From contig NZ_AGBF01000061.1 in NCBI RefSeq assembly GCF_000225525.1, forward strand, positions 1-32,687: 32,687 nt of DNA, given 5' to 3'. This document shows, in pieces, positions 21,783 through 29,248 of the stretch. A program made the translations under genes and the position numbers. Every line of letters begins with the position of its first letter. Position 1 is the first letter of the stretch. The stretch comes from Streptomyces zinciresistens K42. GTDB taxonomy: Bacteria; Actinomycetota; Actinomycetes; Streptomycetales; Streptomycetaceae. A model generated the notes under the pieces. The model did not search any database, was not told the origin of the DNA, and saw only the letters and a list, made by a program, of their open reading frames with translations.

Positions 21783-22520
21783 ATGCGACGACTCCGGTTC
21801 AACGGCACAGGCTCAGGCGGAGGTGGATGCCCAGGCATCCACGAGGACCTCGACACAGGTGAGGTGATCGTGCACGGCCCGCCCGTTGCCGACCAGTCCG
21901 ACGTCGCCCAGCTCCAGCACCTCGACGAGGGCGAGGTGGCCATCATCGTGCCACGCAACACCCTGATCGACTTCGGGCCGCGCGACGAGACACCCACACT
22001 GATCGACGCCGAGGACGAGTTCGACCGCCTCTTCGCGACGTTCAAGCACACGGCCTGGCGCCTGGAGACCCGCCGTCGCTACGCCAGCGACGAAGCAACC
22101 CCCGAGTGGCAGCAGTTCGCAGCCGGGCGGCCCATCGAGTGGGACTACGACGACTCCTGGTGCCGCAACGTCCGGGCACAGACCGAGCAGGGCAAGAGAT
22201 TCGAGCGCGTGCGCCTGGTCGACAGCCCCGCCACGCCAGCTCAGATGTACCTGAGGAGCAACGCTGTACGGAACTGCGCCGTGGGCGAGGACATCCGCAA
22301 CCTCGGGCGCTCCGAGGCTAATCGCCTGCATCTTCCCGACGAGGACTTCTGGCTGTTCGACTCCCGCCTCGTCGCGCGTCTGCTCTTCGACGAGGCCGAC
22401 AACCTCACCGGCGCCGAGCTCATCACCGAACCGGCTGCCGTGAACCGCTACTGCCAAGCCAGGGATGCCGCCTGGCACTATGCAGTCCCGTACGAGGAGT
22501 TCAAGGTCGACGAGACGTGA
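21783..22520 (+). CDS. DUF6879 family protein with an extra N-terminal segment
   Basis: A 245-aa soluble protein. Residues about 75-245 match the Streptomyces DUF6879 family (EFDRLFATFKHTAWRLETRRRY, GKRFERVRLVD, NCAVGEDIRNL, LPDEDFWLFDSRLVARLLFD, ITEPAAVNRYCQARDAAWHYAVPYEEF). Residues 1-66 (RRLRFNGTGSGGGGCP, then EDLDTGEVIVHGPPV and LQHLDEGEVAIIVPR) look like a separate small protein usually found alongside; here the two parts are continuous. The ATG at 21783 has a strong GGGAGGGG site, supporting the long form. The function is unknown, but it is repeatedly paired with XRE/DUF5753 regulators. The partner gene starts 11 bases downstream, so the two are co-transcribed. Confidence 0.85.
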   Translation: MRRLRFNGTGSGGGGCPGIHEDLDTGEVIVHGPPVADQSDVAQLQHLDEGEVAIIVPRNTLIDFGPRDETPTLIDAEDEFDRLFATFKHTAWRLETRRRYASDEATPEWQQFAAGRPIEWDYDDSWCRNVRAQTEQGKRFERVRLVDSPATPAQMYLRSNAVRNCAVGEDIRNLGRSEANRLHLPDEDFWLFDSRLVARLLFDEADNLTGAELITEPAAVNRYCQARDAAWHYAVPYEEFKVDET

Positions 22521-22531
22521 CGTGAGGTCTG

Positions 22532-23389
22532 GTGAGCACCGACTATCAGCAGGCGCGCATAGCCCTGGGGCTACGCCTTCGGGAACTCAGGCTGACGTGC
22601 CCTGAGGGTCGGCTCACCGGAGCCCAGCTCGCCGAAAGCCTCGGCGCCGGCTGGACCAAGTCGAAAGTGAGCAAACTCGAAAACGGCCGGCAGACCGCCG
22701 ACGCCGAGGAGCTACGGGCTTGGGCTGACGCCACCGGGCATCCAAACGCCTACGACGGTCTCCTGGCTCAGCTACGCGGCTTCGAGTCCCACATCCGCTC
22801 CTGGCGCCGACAACTGTCGTCGGGACACAAGCCCGTCCAAGACGCCATCACCACCGAGCACGACCGCACGCGGGTACTCACCATCTGGGAAAACGTCCTC
22901 ATCCCCGGCATGCTCCAGACCGCCGACTACGCCCGCCACGTCCTCACCCGACACGCGAACCTCATGCAGTCACCACGGGACACTGAGGACGCCGTGCGGG
23001 CCCGCATCCTCCGCCAACAGGGCCTGTCCGAGCCAGGCCGGAAGTACCGCATCATGATGTGGGAAGGGGCCCTGTACGCCCTCGTCTGCCCGCCCTCGGT
23101 CCTCGCCGCACAGCTCGATCGCCTGGTCGGTCTCGTCGGCCTGGACACTCTGGACCTGGGCGTCGTCCCCTTCGCGGCGCCCCTCAAGATCTACCCCGGT
23201 AATGGGTTCTGGGTCTACGACGAGCGGCGGGTCGTCGTTGAGGACTGGCACGCCGAGATGTGGCTGGATGACGCGGACTCGGTGGCGACCTACCTGCACG
23301 TCTGGTCCACGCTCAGCGACTCGGCGGTGTGCGGGGTCGACGCGCAGAACGTGATCAACCGTGCTAGGCGAGCGCTTCACGCGCGGTGA
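22532..23389 (+). CDS. XRE-family regulator with DUF5753 domain
   Basis: A 285-aa regulator. The N-terminal helix-turn-helix spans about 8-70 (LRELRLTCPEGRLTGAQLAE, then WTKSKVSKLENGRQTADAEELRAWADATG). The rest is the DUF5753 domain (about 95-280): ENVLIPGMLQTADYARHVL, a VRARILRQQGL segment and LDRLVGLVGLDTLDLGVVPF, ending in RARRALHAR. Such regulators number dozens per Streptomyces genome, usually beside a DUF397 or DUF6879 protein; some control development and antibiotic production. GTG 22532 lies 11 bases after the DUF6879 stop, with a weak GAGG. It is likely to bind the control region before the pair. A perfect terminator ends the unit. Confidence 0.92.
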   Translation: MSTDYQQARIALGLRLRELRLTCPEGRLTGAQLAESLGAGWTKSKVSKLENGRQTADAEELRAWADATGHPNAYDGLLAQLRGFESHIRSWRRQLSSGHKPVQDAITTEHDRTRVLTIWENVLIPGMLQTADYARHVLTRHANLMQSPRDTEDAVRARILRQQGLSEPGRKYRIMMWEGALYALVCPPSVLAAQLDRLVGLVGLDTLDLGVVPFAAPLKIYPGNGFWVYDERRVVVEDWHAEMWLDDADSVATYLHVWSTLSDSAVCGVDAQNVINRARRALHAR

Positions 23390-23406
23390 CCCCAGACACG
23401 ACGGAC

Positions 23407-23440
23407 TGGCCCCCTTCCGCCCGCAGGCGGAAGGGGGCCA
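23407..23440. terminator. Terminator between the XRE and Nudix genes
   Basis: A perfect 15-bp stem (23407-23421 with 23426-23440) with a CGCA tetraloop lies between the converging XRE and Nudix genes and serves both directions. Confidence 0.88.
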
Positions 23441-23494
23441 CAGTTCAACGGTTGTCGCGCGCGGCGAGCAGTCCGGGCAGATGTTGGCAATGCC

Positions 23495-23962
23495 TCAGTG
23501 CTGGATCAGGCCGCCGACCGGGACAGGAGCGACGTGGCCGGTTGCGGGAAGAGCCTGCGCCAGGGCGAGGCCGATGTCGACCAGCGATGACCGTCGCAGG
23601 CCAGCGGCATCGGAAACCGGAGTCCAGACCGACTCGGCGATTTCGCCGTTCGGCTCAGGCCGGAGCCGGCCGCCAGTGATACGGACTTGATAGAAGATTC
23701 CGACGTTCTGATGTTCGACTCCCGCACGAGCGGTGGCCGCAGGGATCACCCGTGAGTCCACTCCCAACAAGCGATCCACCACCGCGGTGCAGCCGGTCTC
23801 CTCGGCGACCTCCCGGATCACCGCATCGAACGGATCCTCCCCGTGCTCGACCCGCCCGCCCGGAAGAGTCCAGTTGCTCGCGCCCTCCGGTGGTACATGA
23901 CGGGCGAGCAGCACCCGTCCGTCCTCGATACACACGGCGTACGCCGCCAACCGGAAACTCAT
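23495..23962 (-). CDS. Nudix hydrolase
   Basis: A 155-aa Nudix-fold protein with a complete Nudix box at 36-58: G36, E42, R50-E51, E54-E55, G57 in the pattern G-x5-E-x7-REVxEExGx. It is preceded by NWTLPGG and a short beta strand VLLARHV. These enzymes hydrolyse a nucleoside diphosphate linked to another group; the substrate cannot be told from the sequence. The start ATG 23962 fits the family's MSFRLAAYAV strand; GGGAGGTGCGGGG is upstream. The gene has its own spacer of over 130 bases upstream and converges with the XRE gene. Confidence 0.9.
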   Translation of the reverse strand: MSFRLAAYAVCIEDGRVLLARHVPPEGASNWTLPGGRVEHGEDPFDAVIREVAEETGCTAVVDRLLGVDSRVIPAATARAGVEHQNVGIFYQVRITGGRLRPEPNGEIAESVWTPVSDAAGLRRSSLVDIGLALAQALPATGHVAPVPVGGLIQH

Positions 23963-24020
23963 CCCCGCACCTCCCGCCGGACCCTATCCAACGTCCAGGA
24001 TCCACGCATCGCTACGCGGA

Positions 24021-24113
24021 GTGGAGCCAGATCAACTTCTTACGCCCTGGAGCCACTTCCGTTCCGTGCAGTGGAGCCCAAAGAAGTGCTTACAAACAGC
24101 TACTCGGCTCCAC
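24021..24113. repeat. Iterated TGGAGCC elements
   Basis: TGGAGCC occurs at 24022-24028, 24048-24054 and 24072-24078, about 25 bases apart, and once inverted as GGCTCCA at 24106-24112. Two copies are preceded by G. Because they are spaced by roughly two to two and a half turns, they could be protein-binding sites upstream of the Nudix gene, or a remnant of insertion. Confidence 0.5.
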
Positions 24114-24380
24114 GCGGCGACACCCTCGGGACGATGACCCTCGGCCGGGTCAGGCAGGCGATGATCGCGACGGCGAGCGCGTGCGACGCCCAAGGGGCGA
24201 TCGGGCCCCCCGAGGGGCGCCGGTCGCCGTGCCGAGTGCGCAGGCCAGGGCCCACAGCAGCGGCGGCGCCGTCGCCGCGAACACGCCCGGAAGGTCTCTA
24301 CCGGGACGGACGAGTGCGAAGCCGCTGGCGACCACACCGGCCGCGATCCACAGCCACCCCCAAGCCGCCATGCGCATCAC
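24100..24380 (-). pseudogene. Small membrane protein gene with a frameshift in a G run
   Basis: From ATG 24380 the minus strand encodes MMRMAAWGWLWIAAGVVASGFALVRPGRDLP, then a second hydrophobic part PPLLWALACALGTATGAPRG. The frame then becomes non-protein-like (ARSPLGRRTRSPSRSSPA) and stops at 24150. In the shifted frame the text becomes IAPWASHALAVAIIACLTRPRVIVPRV, a third membrane helix, stopping at 24100. One extra G in the six-G run (24206-24211, C on the plus strand) would join them. So this is either a frameshift mutation, a pseudogene, or a base-call error. I do not recognise the protein's family. Confidence 0.55.
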
Positions 24381-24448
24381 GTCCAGCAGGACGGAGATAC
24401 CGCGGACGGTGCCGTACCAGGGGTCTGGTGGTGCTGGGGGGCGGCGGG

Positions 24449-24793
24449 TCAGGCCGTGCCGTCGGGGTGCGGATCGCGGGTGTGCTTCAGGCGGGTGCGG
24501 GCCCCGACGCGGTCCGGGGCGGTGACCTCGGACCAGAAGCGGTGGCCGCTGACGAACACCGCCAGTTCGTGTTCGCGGCGGCGGAGCTTCTCGACCTCGG
24601 CCTGTTCGTCCTCCGTCCAGCCGGGGGAGGCGGGGCGCTCGACCTTGCGCCAGCCGTGGTCGTCGCTGAAGCCGTCCAGGGGCACGACCGACCAGGGAAG
24701 CCGCCTCAGCAGGGCCGACAGCTCGGCCCGGACCTGGTGCAGCTCCTCCTGACCGGCGAGCAGGTCACTCGGAAAGTCATAGGGCGTAGCCAC
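24449..24793 (-). CDS. Conserved actinobacterial small protein
   Basis: A 114-aa soluble protein: ATPYDFPSDLLAGQEELHQV, then LSALLRRLPWSVVPLDGF, WRKVERPASPGWTEDEQAEV, and a charged helix with the end HTRDPHPDGTA. I recognise the pattern as a widespread Streptomyces protein but no function is known. The GTG at 24793 was chosen because the sequence upstream, though open, reads as unlikely coding (MRGGGPEAGDL), and because it begins at the conserved part. No strong ribosome site is visible before it. It is divergent from the DUF2277 gene with a 102-bp spacer. Confidence 0.75.
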   Translation of the reverse strand: MATPYDFPSDLLAGQEELHQVRAELSALLRRLPWSVVPLDGFSDDHGWRKVERPASPGWTEDEQAEVEKLRRREHELAVFVSGHRFWSEVTAPDRVGARTRLKHTRDPHPDGTA

Positions 24794-24895
24794 GCCGCAA
24801 TGGTACGCCTGTTCGATTTTGGGTGGCGAGTGCCTCGGGGAGGTTGCCCGGGGTTCCTGCGAACGGGTGAGGCTCGGGAGGGGGAGACTGGACGC

Positions 24896-25126
24896 ATGTG
24901 CCGAAGCATCAAGACGCTCCGCCCGCCCGTCCTGCCCGAGGAGGCGACGGAGGAGGACATCCGGGCCGCCGCCCTCCAGTACGTCCGCAAGGTCTCCGGC
25001 TTCCGGGCCCCCGCCGCGCACAACCGCGAGGTGTTCGACCGTGCCGTCGACCAGATCGCGCAGGCCACGGCCGATCTGCTCGGCGGACTGGAGGTCCGGG
25101 GACAGGCCGTCCGCCAGGCCGGCTAG
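24896..25126 (+). CDS. DUF2277 family protein
   Basis: A 76-aa cytoplasmic protein with the DUF2277 signature MCRSIKTLRPP, then ATEEDIRAAALQYVRKVSGFRAP and FDRAVDQIAQATADLL. Function unknown; the first CR residues after methionine are typical of the family. The ATG at 24896 has GGGAGGGGGAG upstream. It converges with the lipoprotein gene across a 77-bp gap holding a hairpin. Confidence 0.88.
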   Translation: MCRSIKTLRPPVLPEEATEEDIRAAALQYVRKVSGFRAPAAHNREVFDRAVDQIAQATADLLGGLEVRGQAVRQAG

Positions 25127-25145
25127 CCGCCCTTCGGCCGCCCGC

Positions 25146-25182
25146 CGGCCCGCCCGCTCCGGCAGGGCCTTGCGGCGGGCCG
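25146..25182. terminator. Hairpin between DUF2277 and lipoprotein genes
   Basis: A 9-bp perfect stem (25146-25154 with 25174-25182) with a 19-nt loop lies in the gap between converging genes; a weak terminator candidate. Confidence 0.4.
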
Positions 25183-25203
25183 CGTCCGGGGGCGGCCGCG
25201 GTG

Positions 25204-25833
25204 TCAGTACCGCTGTGCCTTGGCGACCTCGGCCGTCAGGCGCGGCTCGGCCGGCTTGCGGCTGATGGCGAGCGGCTGGGCCCGCTCGCCCGCCTTCAGG
25301 TCCTCCGCGCCCACGAACCGCGTCTCGGCCACCTTGCCGTCGGGGTCGCGGAAGTCGACCTGCACGGCGTAGGAGGCGGTCCGGTCCGTGCTGTTGGTGA
25401 TGTTCACGACGACGGCGAGCAGGCCCCCCGTCTCGGAGCGCGGCTTGCCGGTGAGCGAGACGTCGGCCGTGGCGTTGCCGCGCCCGTTCACGCCGTCGAG
25501 TTCGCGCTGCGCGGCCTCGCTCGCGCGGGTGACCTCCGCCGACACCGACGCCTCGAACTCGGAGGCGCGCGCGGAGGCGGAGGAGGCCGCCGCGGAGGCG
25601 CGCTCGCGGGCGGACGCCTCCAGGGAGGACAGGGCCGTGGCGGGCGTACCGGAGAAGGAGGCCGTGTCGGGGGGTGTCGGCGTCGGACGGGCGGAGGCGC
25701 CGTCGCCGCCGTCACCCCCGCCGCAGGCCGTGAGCGCCAGCGCGCTCACGGCCGCGAGGAGCAGCGCGGCCGGCGCGCTCGGGACACGGGGCCGTCGGGG
25801 TGCTCTCGTCGCCTGCGGCGCGCGGACGCTCAT
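25204..25833 (-). CDS. Lipoprotein with FxLYD-like C-terminal domain
   Basis: A 209-aa exported protein. A lipoprotein signal peptide covers 1-37, with lipobox LTAC and modified cysteine C37, followed by a Gly/Asp-rich linker. Residues 50-120 are an Ala/Ser/Glu helical stretch (EASARERASAAASSASARAS), likely a coiled coil. The C-terminal 85 residues form a small beta domain (AVVVNITNSTDRTASYAVQVDFRDPDG) of the FxLYD type. The protein should sit on the outer face of the membrane. I chose ATG 25833, with AAGGGA upstream; the frame is open further up but does not read as protein. It lies behind the dedA gene by 280 bases, so it has its own promoter. Confidence 0.85.
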   Translation of the reverse strand: MSVRAPQATRAPRRPRVPSAPAALLLAAVSALALTACGGGDGGDGASARPTPTPPDTASFSGTPATALSSLEASARERASAAASSASARASEFEASVSAEVTRASEAAQRELDGVNGRGNATADVSLTGKPRSETGGLLAVVVNITNSTDRTASYAVQVDFRDPDGKVAETRFVGAEDLKAGERAQPLAISRKPAEPRLTAEVAKAQRY

Positions 25834-25884
25834 GCCGGTGGAGTCCCTTCTTCGCGGCGGCGGGACGGGGGAGCCGGTACGGCG

Positions 25885-25949
25885 GCCCCGGTCGCCCGGT
25901 CGCCCGGTCGTGTCGGCCCGCGGTCGCCGGGTCGCCGGTCGTGTCGGCC
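25885..25949. repeat. Tandem CGGTCG repeats in the lipoprotein promoter region
   Basis: CCCGGTCGCCCGGTCGCC-type units repeat here, and the 14-base CGGTCGTGTCGGCC occurs at 25905-25918 and 25936-25949. The region lies 50-115 bases upstream of the lipoprotein start within the 280-bp spacer to dedA. Nothing else is apparent in the spacer. Confidence 0.6.
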
Positions 25950-26113
25950 GCCGAGGCGGGCCTCTCCGTGGCGGTGACCGCGTGCACGCCGGATCGCTCT
26001 GTGCCGGTTTCCATCCCTTTGCGGCTCCATCGTGCCCGTCGCGGACCCGTCCGGCCACTCAGGGTGAGGAGGTGTGCGCGGCGCGTACGCGCTCCGCGGC
26101 CGATCCGCCGCGG

Positions 26114-26734
26114 TTACGCCGGCCGGCGGCGCATCAGGAACGTGGCCGCGGCGCCGGCGGCGAACAGGGCCGCCACCGACACGGCCGTCGCCAGCCAGGT
26201 CGCGCCCAGCCACTGGGCGCCGAAGTAGCCGAGGGCCACGCTGTAGACGGCCCAGGCGAGACCGGCCAGCGCCGACCAGGGCAGGAAGTCGCGGGGGCTG
26301 CGGCGGCTCGCGCCGGCGCCGAAGGAGACCACCGAGCGGCCGGCGGGGGCGAAGCGGGCGAGGACGACCAGGGCGCCGCCGCCGCGCGCCAGGGCCGAGC
26401 CGAGACGTTCCTGCGCCGCCGCGAGGTGGCGGGAGCGGGCGAGGGCCCGGTCGAGCCGGGGGCCGCCGCGCCAGGCGAGCCGGTAGGCGACCAGGTCGCC
26501 GAGGACGGAGGCGGTCGCCGCGCAGAGCGTCAGCGCGACGATGTCCGGTACGTCGTCGGGGACACTGCCGGTCGCGGCACCCGAGCCCGCGGCGGCCGCC
26601 GTGGCCGCCGTGATGACCAGGACGCCGCTGGGCAGGACCGGGACGAACACGTCCAGCAGGACCGACAGGGCCACCACCACGTAGATCCATGGCACCGCCG
26701 TCAGCGACCCCATGCCCTCCAGGCTCCCGAACAC
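26114..26734 (-). CDS. DedA family membrane protein
   Basis: A 206-aa integral membrane protein of the DedA/SNARE-associated group, which moves lipids such as undecaprenyl phosphate across the membrane. Hydrophobic segments lie at about 13-45, 55-85, 105-130, 145-175 and 178-200. The DedA signatures are present: DVFVPVLPSG near the N-terminus, GDLVAYRLAWRGG with a membrane-embedded aspartate, and RFAPAGRSVVSFGAGAS, the arginine motif. GTG 26734 has GGGGAG upstream; a downstream ATG seven codons in is also possible. The gene is followed by a 280-bp gap to the lipoprotein gene. Confidence 0.88.
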   Translation of the reverse strand: MFGSLEGMGSLTAVPWIYVVVALSVLLDVFVPVLPSGVLVITAATAAAAGSGAATGSVPDDVPDIVALTLCAATASVLGDLVAYRLAWRGGPRLDRALARSRHLAAAQERLGSALARGGGALVVLARFAPAGRSVVSFGAGASRRSPRDFLPWSALAGLAWAVYSVALGYFGAQWLGATWLATAVSVAALFAAGAAATFLMRRRPA

Positions 26735-27070
26735 CGTGACTCCCCGCTGTACCCCCGTGACCGGACCGTGCCGCGACGACGCGAGGGAGCGGCAGGAGTG
26801 CGGCCTGTGACAGCCATACAGCGTACGCCCGGGGTGTGACGGAAGGGTCATCGGGGGCTCGTGTGTTCGGCCCGGTGTCGCCGCCCGTGCGGGGGCGGAC
26901 CGCCGGGCGGCCACCGCCGGTCTCCGGCCCGCCGCCGCGCGCGACGGCGGCGGGCCACCCGTCCGGGCCCGCCGGACCGCGCCCGTACCGAACGGACCGG
27001 GTCCTTCCGGCGGGCCGCGGCGGCCCCCACCTGGTGACGAGCCCCGACCCTTACGCCGGGACAGGTGGCC
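26735..27070. other. Spacer between the FAD-binding and dedA genes
   Basis: A 336-bp gap with no credible gene. A perfect 12-bp stem (26926-26937 with 26945-26956), loop of 7, is a likely terminator for the minus-strand FAD-binding gene; the remainder upstream of 26734 should contain the dedA promoter. Confidence 0.6.
26926..26956 (-). terminator. Terminator after the FAD-binding gene
   Basis: A 12-bp perfect GC stem with the loop CGCGCGA, located 115 bases downstream of the FAD-binding gene stop on the minus strand. Confidence 0.55.
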
Positions 27071-29011
27071 CTAGTCCACCCGTGCGAGTTCGCCGTGCGG
27101 CCGGGGCGGCGCCTCAGCTGTCCCCCGCACCCCCGTGGCCGCCGCTCGCAGCGCCGCCCGCGCCACCGCGTCCGCGTCCGAGAGTGTGACCGAGTCCACA
27201 CCGGGCCTGGCTCCCGCGGCCGTCACCCAGTGCACGCCCTCCGTGGGCACGCCGAACGCGAACCGCCGTGCGTGCGCCCGTCCCTGACGGTCGATCAGGT
27301 GATACGGCCGGGCCGTCACGTCCAGTCCGCCGGTCTCGTAGCCGTCCACCAGATGCGGGCGGCACTGCCCCGTCCGCAGCAGCCGCGCCAGCAGCGCGTC
27401 GGCCGTACGGCGCAGGTCCGGCTCGGGCAGCCGGGCCTCCACCAGGGTCGTCGCGCGGACCTCCGGGCCCGGCACCTCGGGGGAGTGCGCCACCCACGCA
27501 CCGGGCTCCCCGCGGACCTCCAGACGCGGTCCCGGAATCTCCACCACGCCCGCCTCCATCAGCGCCACCAGCTCCTCCACGCGCCGGCGGGGCGGGCCGA
27601 TGGAGAGGAAGGCGTTGAGCGGGGTGTACCAGCGGTCCAGGTGGTCGCGGCGCGAGGCGCCGGCGAGCCCGCCGTGGTCGACGATCAGCCGCAACTCGTT
27701 GCGCAGGTCCCGCAGGACGTCCAGGGCCGCCTTCAGCGGGCCGTCCACATTGCCCCGGGCCGCCTCGGCCGCGTCCTCGCGCAGATACGCCAGCAGCCAC
27801 GCGCGCCACTGCCCGGCCCCGGTGAAGTCCCGTCCCGCGTACGGCCGTGCGACGCGGTCCCAGCTCCAGCGCGCGGCGTGCGCGACGCCGAACTCGTCGA
27901 GCAGCGCGGCCTCCCGGGGGTCGCGGTGCGCGACGGCGAGGAAGCGCTCGCGGAACCCCGCCCGGTGCGCGCCGGGTATCAGCGCCGCGTAGTAGACCGT
28001 CTCCACCTCCTTCGCCACGAGCGGCCATATCTCGGCGAGGAAGTCCGGTGCCTCGCCCGAGTCGGCGCGCTTGCGGAAGCCGGAGACCACCTCGGGTGTC
28101 AGGACGAGCGGGAGGTGCCGGCCGTAGGGGCCCTTGGCGTTGTCGCCGCGTGCCTGGTACGGGATGCCGCGCCGCGAACCGGCGTACAGGCGCGGCTCGT
28201 TGCCGGAGGGCAGATAGCGCAGGGCCCCGGCGTCCCGGACGAAGCGGCCGCCCCGGCCGGTGGTCAACAGGGCCATGTGGTCGAAGAAGTTGAGCCCCAG
28301 CCCGCGCAACAGCACCGGTTCGCCCGGCCGTACGGCGGACAGGTCGACGTCGGCCGGGTTCGCGGGCGGCACGTAGCGCAGGCCGTGCCGCCCCGCGTGG
28401 GCGGCGAGCCGGCGTCCGGCGGCGTCGTCGGCGGTGGGCAGGTGCCCCTGGGCCAGGACCACGGCGGACAGTCCGTCCAGCACGCGGCCGTCGTCCAGGG
28501 CGAGGCTCTGCCGGTCCCCGGGGGCGTCGTCGAGCCGTACCGCGCGCGCCGCGTGGATCTCGACCCGGACGGCGGGCGGCGCCTCGCGCACGGCCTTCGC
28601 GAACACCCACTCCAGATAGCGGCCGTAGTGGGCCCGGGTCGGGTACTCGTCGGGGCCCAGCGTGCCGGCCGCCCAGGTGTACAGGCTGGGGCCGGGCCGG
28701 ATCGGGCCCGAGCAGTCCACGCTGTCGTCGGTGAACAGCGTGACCTGGCAGGCCACCGTGTTCATCAGCAGCTCGGGCGACTGGGCCGTCCGCCACACCT
28801 GGCCCGCGCCGGGCGGGGCCGGGTCGATCACATGGACCGTGAGCCGGCAGCCGGGCGGCAGGAGTTCGGGGGCCGAGGCGCACAGGCGTTCAAGGACGCC
28901 GGTGCCGCGGGGGCCGGCGCCGACCAGGGCTACGGAGACCGTGGCGGTGTCCGGGGTCGGTGCGGGGGACGGTGCGGTCAAGGGGGTGACTCCCGGGCGT
29001 GTGGGGCGCAT
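27071..29011 (-). CDS. FAD/NAD(P)-binding protein
   Basis: A 646-aa predicted flavoprotein of the NAD_binding_9 type. The first 60 residues include the dinucleotide fold signature VALVGAGPRGTGVLERL at about 27-43 (GxGxxG variant). Further recognisable parts are PELLMNTVACQVTLF, LRGLGLNFFDHMALLTTGRGGRF with the second half of the fold, and an end rich in beta strands with RFAFGVPTEGVHWVTA. It probably uses FAD to oxidise a small substrate; such proteins often accompany amino-acid or peptide natural-product genes, but there is none in view. ATG 29011 is the only ATG or GTG before the fold and has no clear ribosome site, so the true start may differ by a few residues. Length is normal. Single gene. 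Confidence 0.82.
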   Translation of the reverse strand: MRPTRPGVTPLTAPSPAPTPDTATVSVALVGAGPRGTGVLERLCASAPELLPPGCRLTVHVIDPAPPGAGQVWRTAQSPELLMNTVACQVTLFTDDSVDCSGPIRPGPSLYTWAAGTLGPDEYPTRAHYGRYLEWVFAKAVREAPPAVRVEIHAARAVRLDDAPGDRQSLALDDGRVLDGLSAVVLAQGHLPTADDAAGRRLAAHAGRHGLRYVPPANPADVDLSAVRPGEPVLLRGLGLNFFDHMALLTTGRGGRFVRDAGALRYLPSGNEPRLYAGSRRGIPYQARGDNAKGPYGRHLPLVLTPEVVSGFRKRADSGEAPDFLAEIWPLVAKEVETVYYAALIPGAHRAGFRERFLAVAHRDPREAALLDEFGVAHAARWSWDRVARPYAGRDFTGAGQWRAWLLAYLREDAAEAARGNVDGPLKAALDVLRDLRNELRLIVDHGGLAGASRRDHLDRWYTPLNAFLSIGPPRRRVEELVALMEAGVVEIPGPRLEVRGEPGAWVAHSPEVPGPEVRATTLVEARLPEPDLRRTADALLARLLRTGQCRPHLVDGYETGGLDVTARPYHLIDRQGRAHARRFAFGVPTEGVHWVTAAGARPGVDSVTLSDADAVARAALRAAATGVRGTAEAPPRPHGELARVD

Positions 29012-29248
29012 TGGAGCGAGACGTCGGAGAGAAGCGGACGGTCCGGCTCATCATGCCGTCGGGAGTGGGGGGAACCGGGCCCGGGGGGCGCCGAGTGTGG
29101 GATGCATCACGAGCATCACATGCCACGACGGTCACTAGCGGGCGGAACGGGGGGATTAACGGGCGAGTTCGGACGCGCCGGGACGTCGCACCCGCGGCAC
29201 GGGCCCGGGAAGGTGCGGGCGTCCGCGGGGGGAGGTGTCCGCGGTGGG

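Noticed and set aside
25885..25950. CRISPR-like array
   Set aside because: The units are short, GC-rich and without unique spacers; it is a simple tandem repeat.
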